Shown here piece after piece: positions 1-8,774 of a DNA stretch of 64,000 nucleotides. Numbering within the stretch: the first letter of the stretch is position 1; each line of letters begins with the position of its first letter. The stretch is from contig NZ_BAOS01000022.1 of the NCBI RefSeq assembly GCF_002443295.1, positions 1 through 64,000 of the forward strand, written 5' to 3'. The DNA comes from Candidatus Scalindua japonica (lineage in GTDB: Bacteria; Planctomycetota; Brocadiia; Brocadiales; Scalinduaceae). The notes under the pieces were generated by a model. The model did not search any database. It had not been told where the DNA came from and saw only the letters and a list, made by a program, of their open reading frames with translations. Position numbers and translations under genes: made by a program.

Positions 1-1458
1 CGAAGAACCTATATCGGTCCAAAACGGAACGTAAATAAGGATAAAACCAAGCAAATCCGTTCCAGTTTGGTCTCAAAAGGACAAGGCAACGTCTTTTTGC
101 TAAGATTTTTATCAGACAAGCTTGGATTGACGGAGATTTTAAAATCTCTCTTTCCTGATAACTATCAAGAGATATTAGCATTAGCATTTTATGAAATTAT
201 AGAAGCCTCGGCCTTGTACCTGTTTCCTTATTGGCTTGATGAGCATAATTTGCCGAGAGTTAAAAAGATGTATTCTCCTGACATATCAAAACTGTGTGAT
301 ATTTTGGGAAGATCGCAATCACAAAGGGTAGAGTTTGTTCAAAAATGGATAGAACATTTAAAGCCAATCAACGGGATATTTTACGATATAACTTCTATTT
401 CCAGCTACTCTACAAACGTTGATTTTATAGAATGGGGTTACAATCGTGATAAAGAGAATCTACCTCAATTAAATATGGGAGTAACATTTTGCCACAATCA
501 CTCTTTACCCATTTATTACAATTTATACCCTGGAAGTATTGTAGATGTTACTACCTTAAAGAACTGCGTTGAGTATTTGAAAGTATTCAAGCTAAAAGAC
601 ATTTTGTTTGTGCTGGATAGAGGTTTCTTTAGTAAAGCAAATGTATTGGAAATGAATAACAGCAAAAGCAAAGTGTCCTTTGTTCAGCCACTGCCTTTTA
701 GCTTAAAAAAAGTAAAGACTTTAATAAAAAAAAATAAACGATTATTGTCAGATCTTTCCAGTGCCTTTAAATTCAATGAAGAGATACTGCATTACCAGCA
801 AAGACCTTTTGAATTTGATGGAAACGAATTTGACGCACATATTTTTTTCAATGAAAAATCTGAAGTAGAACAAAAACATAATTTTTTCTCAGTATTATTC
901 GAATACGAGGAGAAGTTTAAGGATAAAAGTTTTAAAGTGCTTAAGGAATACCTGAAATATAGAAAGTTAAATATTCCAGAAAAATACAGAGATTATTTTA
1001 AATAGAATAAAACGACATTGCGGATAGAAAAAAATGCAAAAAAGATAAAATCGTTTATTTATAAAATGGGAAGCTTTGTGTTAATAACAAACAAACAACA
1101 AATGGACAAAGCGGAAGTATTAAATCTTTATCGCCAAAAAGATCAGGTTGAAAAAATGTTTGATATATACAAAAATGAAATGAATGGAGATAGGTTGCGA
1201 GCACATAGTCAATATAATGTCGATGGCCGTTTATTTATAAAATTTGTTGCGTTGATTATCTATGCAGAAGCATCAAGAGTTATGAAGGAAAAGAAGTTAT
1301 TTAACAAATACACAGTAAAAGAATTATTTGCTGAACTCAAAAAATTAAAAATCACTCACATAGAGAAAAACGATCCGATTCTCAGCGAATTATCCAAAAG
1401 ACAAAAAATTATTTTTGATGCTTTCGGCATCCAGGAAGACACATTGCATAGTTATTAA
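1..1458 (+). pseudogene. IS1634/IS4-type transposase, interrupted by one in-frame stop
   Basis: The reading frame is open from base 1, so the gene is cut by the window edge. It continues to a TAG at 1003-1005, then stays open in the same frame to TAA at 1456-1458. The first part holds FYDITS and FVLDRGFFS, which fit the first two acidic residues of a DDE transposase. The second part holds YRQKDQVEKMFDIYK, which fits the IS4-group Y-x2-R-x3-E-x6-K signature with R changed to K. Only the single amber codon separates the catalytic Glu from the rest, so the element is probably inactive. Its right end lies about 1475-1490, where it abuts a ketosynthase fragment. Confidence 0.85.
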
Positions 1459-1472
1459 CTTTTTTCTCCAAT

Positions 1473-1781
1473 TTAGGTATTAATGTTACCAAAATTCAAT
1501 CCAGCATCTTGAACCGCCATACTCACTGCTGACAAACCCAGTTGAGAATACCTGCACAAACTATTGGCCAGATCTTCAGGCATATGCTCTTCAGGTATGA
1601 AATCACTAATCTCTCCTGCAATCCTTGTGGGATAGCGTTCAGTATTAAACCTCGTGATCTCTGATATCCCGGATTTCCCATTAACGAGGGATTCCCAGAA
1701 GGCATCAATTCCAGTCCCAATCGGAGACATAATCCCAATTCCGGTTACAACTACTTTGTTTTTTTGAGTAGTATTCATCAT
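1473..1781 (-). pseudogene. Beta-ketoacyl-ACP synthase (FabF-like), N-terminal stub
   Basis: The 102 residues match the first quarter of FabF-type condensing enzymes: VVVTGIGIMSPIG near the start, GKSGISEITRFNTERYPTRIAGE, and the helix ending in AVQDAGL. The family is about 410 residues long, so all catalytic residues are missing. The frame ends in TAA at 1473, just where the transposase element begins, so insertion (or a later deletion) removed the rest. It lies 76 bases downstream of another ketosynthase-like frame on the same strand, which suggests an original tandem pair. Confidence 0.8.
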
Positions 1782-1857
1782 CTATCAATATCTTTTAAAC
1801 GTTCAGATCGCAAATCAAACCACATAAATTAATTCGAAAATAATTTTCCGTAAGTCA

Positions 1858-2739
1858 TCACATACGCTTATAAACTAATGACACATTATTACCTTCATAA
1901 TCAAAGTTATTTGACAGTATTACGTTTGCCGATTTTCCTTCAGGTTCTTTTAGATGAAAAAGTGAATTACATGCAGGGTCAACATTCTCAAGTTTATTCG
2001 TCTGCGGCAAAACATTTTTCGTTAAACATAACAATGAAAAAATTGCGTCTATTGCGCCTGAAGCACCAAGTGATAACCCGAAACTCCCTTTGGTTGAACT
2101 TACCGGGACCCTTCTGGTATCTTTACCAAATACTGATTTTATTACCTCTGACTCTTCCAAGCCTTCTTTTATCCCTGAAATACCAGAGGCATTAATGTAA
2201 TCAACCTTTGATGGACCAATTGAGGCATGCTCCAATGCCTGTTTAGCACATGAGACCTTAGAGTAAAAACCTGAATTTTTCTGATTTGCATTAACATTGC
2301 GGCTACAAGATGTTCCAAATCCAACAATCTCTCCATAAATATTGGCACCTCTTTTTTCCGCACTACTGAGTGTTTCTAAAACAACCATACCGACCCCTTC
2401 ACCTAAGACAAAACCATTTCTTTCCCTATCAAAAGGACAGCTTGTTGAATTACCGCTATCACCATTTCCGTCAAACATACCTATAGGTTTTAGCTCTTTA
2501 AAAACCCCTGACAATAATGGTGCTTCCGCCCCACCGGCAACCATTGCATCGATATTTTGTTGTTGAAGTACATTAAATGCCTGGATTATGCTGTATTCAG
2601 AAGAACACGTCCCGCATGAAAAGGCGAGATTAGGGCCTTTTAGTCCGAACTCTATTGCCACCTCACCAGACGGCGCGTTTGTAAGGCTGTTTTGCATGAG
2701 AAGAGGATGAACTTTTCTTGGACCATCCGCATATAGCAC
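1858..2739 (-). CDS. Ketosynthase/chain-length-factor-like protein, lacking its N-terminal third
   Basis: The 293 residues cover FabF from about residue 115 to the end, starting at DGPRKVHP. The catalytic triad is not conserved. The nucleophile region reads FSCGTCSSEY, where Thr aligns with the active Cys and a Cys sits one place later. The first His motif (NAHGT) reads NASGI, and the second (TGHL) reads FGLS; the Lys of SSTK is kept. This resembles chain-length factors, which pair with an active ketosynthase. In-frame TAA at about 2769 lies upstream of the GTG at 2737-2739, so no full-length N-terminus exists here. It may be a pseudogene or a remnant of a KS/CLF-like pair; a link to ladderane lipid synthesis is inference only. 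Confidence 0.65.
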   Translation of the reverse strand: MLYADGPRKVHPLLMQNSLTNAPSGEVAIEFGLKGPNLAFSCGTCSSEYSIIQAFNVLQQQNIDAMVAGGAEAPLLSGVFKELKPIGMFDGNGDSGNSTSCPFDRERNGFVLGEGVGMVVLETLSSAEKRGANIYGEIVGFGTSCSRNVNANQKNSGFYSKVSCAKQALEHASIGPSKVDYINASGISGIKEGLEESEVIKSVFGKDTRRVPVSSTKGSFGLSLGASGAIDAIFSLLCLTKNVLPQTNKLENVDPACNSLFHLKEPEGKSANVILSNNFDYEGNNVSLVYKRM

Positions 2740-2765
2740 CTGGATCTGTTTTGATACACCGATTT

Positions 2766-2803
2766 GTTATGAAACCATAACGTTTTTGTTATGAAGCCAT
2801 AAC
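2766..2803. promoter_or_regulatory. Two 16-bp dyads spaced 22 bp, candidate operator
   Basis: GTTATGAAACCATAAC (2766-2781) and GTTATGAAGCCATAAC (2788-2803) each have perfect 6-bp arms GTTATG/CATAAC around four bases. Their centres are 22 bp apart, about two helical turns, so two dimers would bind on the same DNA face. They lie between the divergent ketosynthase fragment and the DUF362 gene. The regulator is unknown. Confidence 0.5.
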
Positions 2804-2880
2804 AAAATGATATTGTTTCGGCTTGAAAATCTTCCGGCAATTGTGCCACCAATCCAAAAAATTTATTTTTGAATTGATAC

Positions 2881-2909
2881 TTAACAAACAATTTGAGCAG
2901 TGTTATAAT
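2881..2909 (+). promoter_or_regulatory. Sigma-70-type promoter for the DUF362 gene
   Basis: TTAACA (2881-2886) and TATAAT (2904-2909) are 17 bp apart, close to the sigma-70 consensus. Transcription would begin about 2916, only a few bases before the ATG at 2919, and no ribosome-binding site is visible. The mRNA may therefore be leaderless. Confidence 0.5.
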
Positions 2910-2918
2910 TTTATATCT

Positions 2919-3998
2919 ATGAAGAGCAAAGTTTTTTTTATTGAAACGAAGAACGGCGAATCACTTGCTTCGTTAGCTGATAAAGTAAAACACCTTTACG
3001 ATGCTGCCGAACTTGGAAGTATTATCAAACAAGGTGAAATGGTCGCGGTAAAGACCAGTTTTGGGGAAAAGGGGAATATCGGCCACCTTAAGCCTCCAAT
3101 AATCAAGGCTGCCGTGGATAAAGTAAAATTAAACGGCGGCAAACCATTTCTGGCAGAAACGAATACGTTATATGTAGGAAAACGTACTAACACAGTAGAC
3201 CATTTAATGCTTGCTCATGAGCATGGATTCACGATTGAAAACACTGGAGCTCCTGTTGTTATTGGAGATGGACTTTTTGGAGAACACAATTACATCGTTA
3301 ATATCAACCAGGAATTGTGCAAAAATGCTTATATTTCCGGTGTGGCAAAAGCATCGAATGTTATTATCTCAATTGCACATGTCACAGGGCATCTTGCTAC
3401 AGGAATGGGGGCAACATTCAAAAACATCGGTATGGGGTTGTCATCAAGAGGTGGTAAGCTTGCCCAGCACTCCGGTGTAATACCTCAGATTATCAGCAAA
3501 AACTGCATAACATGCAAGGTATGCCAGATCTGGTGTCCCACGGACGCGATTACTATGGAAGAGGATACAGCGGTAATTAACCCCAATACCTGTATTGGGT
3601 GCGGTGAGTGTCTGGCCGTCTGTCAATTCGGTGCAGTTAAGATCGCATGGGACGAGGACACGGCAAATCTACAAAAAAAGGTTGCGGAATATTGCCTGGC
3701 CATATTGGAAGAGAAGAAGGGGAAAGCAGCATTCTTTAACTTCCTTACCCATATAACAAAACATTGTGATTGTATGGATATCGCCTATAAACCAGACATG
3801 TCTGATATCGGAATCGTTGTTTCAAAAGACCCGGTAGCTGTTGAAAAAGCGACTATAGATTTAATAAATAAACACACCGGAAAAGATTACTTTAACCATA
3901 TCTGGCCTGAGATTGATTATACTGTGCAGCTTAACCATGCCCATAAAATCGGTTTAGGTAATCTTGATTATGATCTGGTAAATATCACAAAACCCTAA
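2919..3998 (+). CDS. DUF362 domain protein with two [4Fe-4S] clusters
   Basis: The protein has 359 residues. The N-terminal two thirds match DUF362 (VAVKTSFGEKGNIGHLKP, later VTGHLATGMGATFKNIGMG). Then come two ferredoxin motifs, CITCKVCQIWCP and CIGCGECLAVCQ, followed by a return to DUF362-type sequence. Such proteins are cytosolic iron-sulfur proteins of uncertain substrate. The ATG at 2919 was chosen over an upstream one because homologous sequence (MKSKVFFIETKNG) begins there and the promoter lies just before it. The stop overlaps the next start (TAATG), so the downstream phosphodiesterase gene is translationally coupled. Confidence 0.85.
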   Translation: MKSKVFFIETKNGESLASLADKVKHLYDAAELGSIIKQGEMVAVKTSFGEKGNIGHLKPPIIKAAVDKVKLNGGKPFLAETNTLYVGKRTNTVDHLMLAHEHGFTIENTGAPVVIGDGLFGEHNYIVNINQELCKNAYISGVAKASNVIISIAHVTGHLATGMGATFKNIGMGLSSRGGKLAQHSGVIPQIISKNCITCKVCQIWCPTDAITMEEDTAVINPNTCIGCGECLAVCQFGAVKIAWDEDTANLQKKVAEYCLAILEEKKGKAAFFNFLTHITKHCDCMDIAYKPDMSDIGIVVSKDPVAVEKATIDLINKHTGKDYFNHIWPEIDYTVQLNHAHKIGLGNLDYDLVNITKP

Positions 3999-5389
3999 TG
4001 ATTTTATCTCAGCGTAAAGTAATAATTTTTGGTCTGGACGCGGCCCCACCGGAACTGGTTTTCGATAAATGGCTTGATTATCTGCCTAATATAAAACATC
4101 TTGTCTCAAACGGCATCTCCGGAAAACTGGAGAGTACGATACCCGCTATCACCTGTCCAGCATGGGCGTCAATGGTCACCAGCATAAACCCCGGCAAACT
4201 GGGAATCTACGGTTTCAGGAATAGAATCAATTATGATTATGAGGGTCTGCATTTTGCCGATTCTAATACGGTTAAGGAAGAGACCATCTGGAATATACTT
4301 GCGCGGCATGGCAAGAGACCAATTATTATCGGTGTACCGCTGACATACCCTCTCAAACCTGTTCACAATGGATTAATGATAAGCTGCTTCCTCACACCGG
4401 ACAAAAATCATCAGTATACCTGGCCTGACGGATTAAAGCATGAGGTAGAAAGGGTTTCAGACGGATATATCCTGGATGTGAAAGATTTCAGAGGTGTGGA
4501 AAAAGAGCAGGTTTTGCATACTATCTATGAAATGACAAAAAAGAGATTTAAGCTCACCCGTCACTTTATACAAAATGAAGATTGGGATTTTTTAATGATG
4601 GTGGAAATGGGAACAGACAGAATACAACACGCCTTCTGGAGATTCTTTGATAACAGACATCCGGAATACTTACCGGGAAATAAATATGAGAATGTCATCT
4701 TTGACTACTATAAATATGTTGATGATGAAATTGGCCAAACTCTTGCATTACTGGACGATGACACTCTTGTCTTGATCGTCTCTGACCATGGCGCCATGTT
4801 GATGGAAGGCGGGATCTGCATAAACGAATGGCTGATAAATAATGGATATCTCAAACTGGTACACTATCCTGACGAAGTTACACAGATCAGTAAACATCTG
4901 ATTGACTGGAACAAAACCATGGTTTGGGGTGAGGGAGGTTACTACGGACGTCTGTTCTTCAATGTAAAAGGCCGTGAGCCGAGAGGGATAATCCCGAAAC
5001 AGAATTATGAGTTTCTCAGAAATGAGTTAATAACGGCACTTGAAGACCAGAGAGATAAGAAAGGCCGGAAAATAAATACCAGGGGCTTTAAACCTGAAGA
5101 CATTTACACGGAATGCAGGAATATCCCACCCGATTTGATCGTCTATTACGGAGATCTGGCCTGGAGGTCTATTGGCAGTGTAGGACACAAGACTCTATGG
5201 GCCAATGAGAATGATACCGGCGCTGATGACGCAAATCACTCACAACACGGAATATTTGTGATGAGTGGTGATAACGGATATCATGCTGAAAGGAGGGATG
5301 GTTTGCAAATAATGGATGTAACACCTACTGTACTGGATCGAATGGGAATTGATATTCCGTGGCAAATGGAGGGGAAGGTTATTCAATAA
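3998..5389 (+). CDS. Type I phosphodiesterase / nucleotide pyrophosphatase family protein
   Basis: The 463-residue protein belongs to the alkaline-phosphatase superfamily (COG3379-like). Metal- and nucleophile-site motifs are visible: IIFGLDAAPPE at the start, PAITCPAWASMVTS with the Thr nucleophile region, VEMGTDRIQHAFW, VSDHGAMLMEGG, and a C-terminal HSQHGIFVMSG. There is no signal peptide. Homologs act on phosphodiester or pyrophosphate bonds; the natural substrate is not known. It follows the DUF362 gene with a one-base overlap and precedes cobS by three bases, so all are probably one transcript. Confidence 0.85.
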   Translation: MILSQRKVIIFGLDAAPPELVFDKWLDYLPNIKHLVSNGISGKLESTIPAITCPAWASMVTSINPGKLGIYGFRNRINYDYEGLHFADSNTVKEETIWNILARHGKRPIIIGVPLTYPLKPVHNGLMISCFLTPDKNHQYTWPDGLKHEVERVSDGYILDVKDFRGVEKEQVLHTIYEMTKKRFKLTRHFIQNEDWDFLMMVEMGTDRIQHAFWRFFDNRHPEYLPGNKYENVIFDYYKYVDDEIGQTLALLDDDTLVLIVSDHGAMLMEGGICINEWLINNGYLKLVHYPDEVTQISKHLIDWNKTMVWGEGGYYGRLFFNVKGREPRGIIPKQNYEFLRNELITALEDQRDKKGRKINTRGFKPEDIYTECRNIPPDLIVYYGDLAWRSIGSVGHKTLWANENDTGADDANHSQHGIFVMSGDNGYHAERRDGLQIMDVTPTVLDRMGIDIPWQMEGKVIQ

Positions 5390-5392
5390 ACG

Positions 5393-6199
5393 ATGAAAGA
5401 TTTCCTCTGGGCGCTGAATTTTTTAACAACGGTCCCGTCTGGTAAAAGATGGTACGAAAGAGAACCAAAACCGGGGATTGTAGTGTTCTGGTTTCCCATA
5501 ATTGGTCTGTTGATCGGGTTTATACTGACATTTGTTTATATTCCCGCAGCCCGGTTCTTTCCGCATCTGGTTGCCGATGCAATAATCCTGATAGTCTATA
5601 TTGTTATGACAGGTGGTTTTCACCTTGATGGTTTTGCGGATACCTGCGATGGTATCTTTGGAGGAAATACCAGGGAAAGAAGGCTCGGCATCATGAGGGA
5701 CAGTCAGATTGGAAGCTATGGTACTTTATGCCTTATCTGCACTGTCGGCCTGAAATACATATGCCTCATTTCTATTGATCCGGAAGCGGTAGCCGGATTA
5801 TCCTTTTTCTCAGACCATAAGACATTAAAGGATTTGGATCCTTTGTATCTCTACACCTGTGAAAAAGGAAAAGTTCTCCTGTTAATGTGTGCCCTTGGCC
5901 GTTGGTCTCAAGTATTCGGAGCAGCTCTATCGAGTTATGCAAGAGAAGAAGGTGGCACAGGAAAAATAATTATTGAAAACGTTAAGATAAGACATGCACT
6001 CTGTTCTTCATTCATACCGGGAATACTTATATTTTTGTTTTGTGGAATTAAGGGAATTTTTATATTCTTTACCGTATTCATTCTTGTTATTTTATTCGTT
6101 TCATACATTAAAAAGAAAATAGGGGGGATGACAGGAGACACCCTGGGCGCTTTAAATGAAGTGAGTGAGTTGGCTGTGCTGCTCTCTTTTCTTCTTTAA
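5393..6199 (+). CDS. cobS: Adenosylcobinamide-GDP ribazoletransferase (cobalamin synthase)
   Basis: This 268-residue polytopic membrane protein carries the family motif GGFHLDGFADTCDG and the following GNTRERRLGIMRDSQIGSYG, both close to the active site. CobS joins adenosylcobinamide-GDP and alpha-ribazole in the last step of the nucleotide-loop pathway. cobU follows 43 bases later, as expected for that pathway. An extra stretch around residues 130-155 (FFSDHKTLKDLDPLYLYTCE) appears before the GRWSQVFGAAL helix. No strong ribosome-binding site is present, so coupling to the preceding gene is likely. Confidence 0.93.
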   Translation: MKDFLWALNFLTTVPSGKRWYEREPKPGIVVFWFPIIGLLIGFILTFVYIPAARFFPHLVADAIILIVYIVMTGGFHLDGFADTCDGIFGGNTRERRLGIMRDSQIGSYGTLCLICTVGLKYICLISIDPEAVAGLSFFSDHKTLKDLDPLYLYTCEKGKVLLLMCALGRWSQVFGAALSSYAREEGGTGKIIIENVKIRHALCSSFIPGILIFLFCGIKGIFIFFTVFILVILFVSYIKKKIGGMTGDTLGALNEVSELAVLLSFLL

Positions 6200-6242
6200 T
6201 TCAGTGCAATTCCGTGAAAATTCGTGGTAAATTGTTTTTCTT

Positions 6243-6785
6243 ATGTCTGAACTAACACTTATAATCGGTGGTACAAGGAGCGGTAAGTCAGCGTTTGCAA
6301 CAGAGCTTGCAAAAAAGCACAGGCATGTTTGTTATATTGCAACTGCTGATTCCGGACAATCTTCACAAGTCTATGACCGTGAGATGCTGGAGAGGATACA
6401 AAAACATCGGGAGAACAGACCATCAGAGTGGAAGACAGTAGAAGCTCCATTAGAGCTAGATAAGGCCGTTTCAAATCTTAATGGAAACATCGATGTTGCA
6501 TTAATCGATTGTATCACAATTTACGTTACAAATATGCTTCTTAGCAGTCATAAAGAAGAGGGAGATGAGTACATAACCAACGCAATAAACAAATTGTGTA
6601 GTGTTTGTAAGAATGTGCCTTTTCATGTTATAATGGTAACCAATGAAGTTGGTTACGGAGTTGTGCCGGATAATGCCATATCGAGAAAATTTCGTGATAT
6701 CGCAGGCTACGCTAACCAGATTATTGCAAGAGAAGCGGATAATGTATATCTTGTTACTGCGGGAATTGAAAACAAGATAAAATAA
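6243..6785 (+). CDS. cobU: Bifunctional adenosylcobinamide kinase / guanylyltransferase
   Basis: The 180-residue protein begins with the P-loop [11 protein letters not shown], followed by the family motifs [23 protein letters not shown] (the His that takes GMP) and [11 protein letters not shown]. It phosphorylates adenosylcobinamide and then adds GMP, giving the CobS substrate. Length is normal. Cobalamin supply fits the B12-type radical SAM protein at 25061-26908, although that link is only functional inference. Confidence 0.93.
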   Translation: MSELTLIIGGTRSGKSAFATELAKKHRHVCYIATADSGQSSQVYDREMLERIQKHRENRPSEWKTVEAPLELDKAVSNLNGNIDVALIDCITIYVTNMLLSSHKEEGDEYITNAINKLCSVCKNVPFHVIMVTNEVGYGVVPDNAISRKFRDIAGYANQIIAREADNVYLVTAGIENKIK

Positions 6786-6808
6786 TTATTTTTTTGGAAG
6801 GAGATAGA

Positions 6809-7453
6809 ATGAAATTTTTTATTGACACAGCAGATGTAAATGAGATAAGAGAAGCAGAGAGTCTCGGCATCCTGGATGGTGTTACAACCAACCCTACATT
6901 GGTATCAAAAACCGGACGGCCTTTTAGGGAAACTATTGAAGAGATATGCACAATCGTAAAAGGGCCGGTAAGTGCCGAAGTAGTCAGTACTGAAACTGAA
7001 GCCATTATTAAAGAAGGACGGGATTTGGCAAAAATAGCTGATAATATTGTCGTAAAGGTCCCCCTTATTAAAGACGGTCTTAAGGCGGTGAAGGTTCTAA
7101 TCGCGGAAGGAATAAAGGTGAACGTAACCCTCTGTTTTTCATCAAATCAGGCCCTGCTTGCCGCAAAGGTGGGTGCTACCTATATAAGCCCATTTGTTGG
7201 CAGACTTGATGATAAAGGGCATACGGGAATGGAAGTGGTTGATGAGATTCGTACTATTTATGATAATTATGATTTTGATACGGAGATAATTGTCGCCAGT
7301 GTCAGAACGCCATTACATGTTAGAGATGCAGCCCTCATGGGTGCTGACATTGCGACCATACCACTTGAAGTATTTAACAAAATAGTACAGCATCCATTGA
7401 CAGATGCAGGACTGAAAAGTTTTCTTGCAGACTGGGAAAAGGTACCTAAGTAA
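6809..7453 (+). CDS. fsa: Transaldolase-like fructose-6-phosphate aldolase
   Basis: The 214-residue protein is the short transaldolase type (about 215-220 residues). It starts [29 protein letters not shown], has the Schiff-base Lys in [14 protein letters not shown], and ends the barrel with [19 protein letters not shown] and SPFVGRLDD. It would cleave or form fructose 6-phosphate, or act as transaldolase. The ATG at 6809 was chosen because GGAAGGAGAT sits at the right distance and the conserved N-terminus starts there. Terminal Phe/Tyr residues that split aldolase from transaldolase activity were not checked. Confidence 0.9.
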   Translation: MKFFIDTADVNEIREAESLGILDGVTTNPTLVSKTGRPFRETIEEICTIVKGPVSAEVVSTETEAIIKEGRDLAKIADNIVVKVPLIKDGLKAVKVLIAEGIKVNVTLCFSSNQALLAAKVGATYISPFVGRLDDKGHTGMEVVDEIRTIYDNYDFDTEIIVASVRTPLHVRDAALMGADIATIPLEVFNKIVQHPLTDAGLKSFLADWEKVPK

Positions 7454-7473
7454 GCTGGATTTAACCCATTACT

Positions 7474-7577
7474 GGTGGATTCGCCTCGCTTAATCTACAC
7501 AACTGAAAATTGATGAAGTTGTAGTGTGGATTAAAGTCCTCGGCGTATTTTGTCCGAGGAAGCGAAGCGAATCCACC
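7474..7577. repeat. Structured repeat folding as a three-way junction
   Basis: The outer arms GGTGGATTCGCCTCGCT (7474-7490) and AGCGAAGCGAATCCACC (7561-7577) pair at 16 of 17 positions. Inside are two further hairpins: TTAATCTACACAACT (from 7490) with AGTTGTAGTGTGGATTAA, and CCTCGG with CCGAGG (about 7538-7559). A partial relative of the second hairpin lies at 11590-11640. It sits between the convergent aldolase and TusA-like genes, where it could end transcription both ways. It looks like a small non-coding mobile repeat. Confidence 0.6.
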
Positions 7578-7583
7578 TTTCTT

Positions 7584-7823
7584 TTATTCATCAGACGCAA
7601 GCTTGCGAATAAAGGTATGGATCTCTCCATCATCTTCATCTATTTGCAGTAATTCATTCCCTGTCTTTTCACACCACACCTTAATGTCACTCTTTATACC
7701 CTCATCAGTTGAAATAATTTCCAGGATTTGTCCGGTCTGCAACTCTTTTATTTTTTGAGATGCTTTAAAAACAGGCATTGGACAAAGTAATCCGTAACAA
7801 TCCAACGTAAAATCAGACTCCAT
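7584..7823 (-). CDS. TusA/SirA-family sulfur carrier protein
   Basis: The 79-residue protein has the family core LDCYGLLCPMPVFKASQKI, in which the Cys of CPMP carries persulfide. Such proteins pass sulfur for tRNA thiolation, molybdenum cofactor or other uses. The start at 7823 is preferred because AAGGAG lies about ten bases upstream and the family begins with xFTLDCxGLxCPxP. It stands alone on the minus strand. Which of TusA, YedF or a dissimilatory sulfur carrier it is cannot be told from sequence. Confidence 0.88.
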   Translation of the reverse strand: MESDFTLDCYGLLCPMPVFKASQKIKELQTGQILEIISTDEGIKSDIKVWCEKTGNELLQIDEDDGEIHTFIRKLASDE

Positions 7824-8325
7824 AATATAAACGCTCCTTCTTCCGAAATGCAAATCTAAACTAAATCAGTTTGTATAACTTATTAATAATAATGACCTTC
7901 TATGTTACAATCAATTGTGTGGGTATTTAAAACAAGTAATCGATTGCAGACTATAATTTTAACTAAACCGGAACTGATAAGATGCAAATGGCCACTCTCC
8001 ACGCAATTGTACGGGGAAAATACTCGAATATTATATATTTTTTTGTAGATAATGTAAAACAAGTTGTGTAAATTTTACCGAAATCATAAAGATAATAATG
8101 GCCTGTATTTGGAGAAATTATGAACGTACTGGCCATACTTATTAATAGGTATATTTATCTTTGATATGACATATACAACAAATGCCAGAATTGTCTATTA
8201 TAAAGTCGTAAATTTCAGAGAATAGTTGGAATTCACAGGTAAAGACCATCTTCATCATAGACTTACCGATCCTGGATTAAGTGAGAAACAGAAGAGCTGA
8301 AGACAAGAAAAAATAAACAAAAGAG
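7824..8325. other. Intergenic region, 502 bp, no gene found
   Basis: AT-rich spacer between the divergent tusA-like and archease genes. It should hold both promoters. No open frame with family likeness and no strong hairpin was recognised. The motif TTATTAATAATAATG occurs at about 7880, and a very similar string recurs before mreD (about 21486). Confidence 0.5.
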
Positions 8326-8754
8326 ATGGAAGAATATTTTTTTCTAGACAATATAGCGACAGCCGACGTAGCAATAGAATCTCGTGGAGACACTCTTGAG
8401 GAGTTGTTCTCCGCGTCTGCAACGGCAACTTTTGAAGTAATGGCCGATACCAGAGAAATACAATTGGAAATCAAGAAAGTTCTGCACCTGGAGAATTCAG
8501 AAATAGATGGATTGCTGTTTGACTGGCTTGCTGAAATAATATACTTGAAAGATTCAGAATGTATGCTATTTGGTAAATATGTTATAAATGTAACAAAAAA
8601 TAGAAATTACCAACTCGATGCTGAAATATTTGGCGAAGAGATTAATCAGACCAGACATGACCTCAGATGTGATGTAAAGGCAATAACCTTTCATCTATTC
8701 GAAGTGTACAAAAAGAACGGCAAATGGATATCCAGATTTATTTTGGATCTGTAA
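8326..8754 (+). CDS. Archease
   Basis: The 142-residue protein matches archease: an acidic N-terminal segment (FFLDNIATADVAIESRGDTLEELFSAS), the middle GLLFDWLAEIIYL and the C-terminal LRCDVKAITFHLFEV. Archease speeds guanylylation of the RNA ligase RtcB and allows many turnovers. The rtcB gene follows 20 bases later, which is the classic pairing. Length is normal for the family. The start is preceded by a weak purine-rich stretch (AAAGAGATGG overlaps the ATG), so initiation strength is uncertain. Confidence 0.92.
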   Translation: MEEYFFLDNIATADVAIESRGDTLEELFSASATATFEVMADTREIQLEIKKVLHLENSEIDGLLFDWLAEIIYLKDSECMLFGKYVINVTKNRNYQLDAEIFGEEINQTRHDLRCDVKAITFHLFEVYKKNGKWISRFILDL

Positions 8755-8774
8755 ATTAAATTAAAGGCGATAAA

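Noticed and set aside
2652-2891. 79-codon minus-strand frame upstream of the ketosynthase fragment, as its missing N-terminus
   Set aside because: It overlaps the ketosynthase frame in another phase and has no ketosynthase-like residues.
7981-8100. Possible riboswitch upstream of archease
   Set aside because: No known riboswitch core could be matched and no strong paired structure was found.
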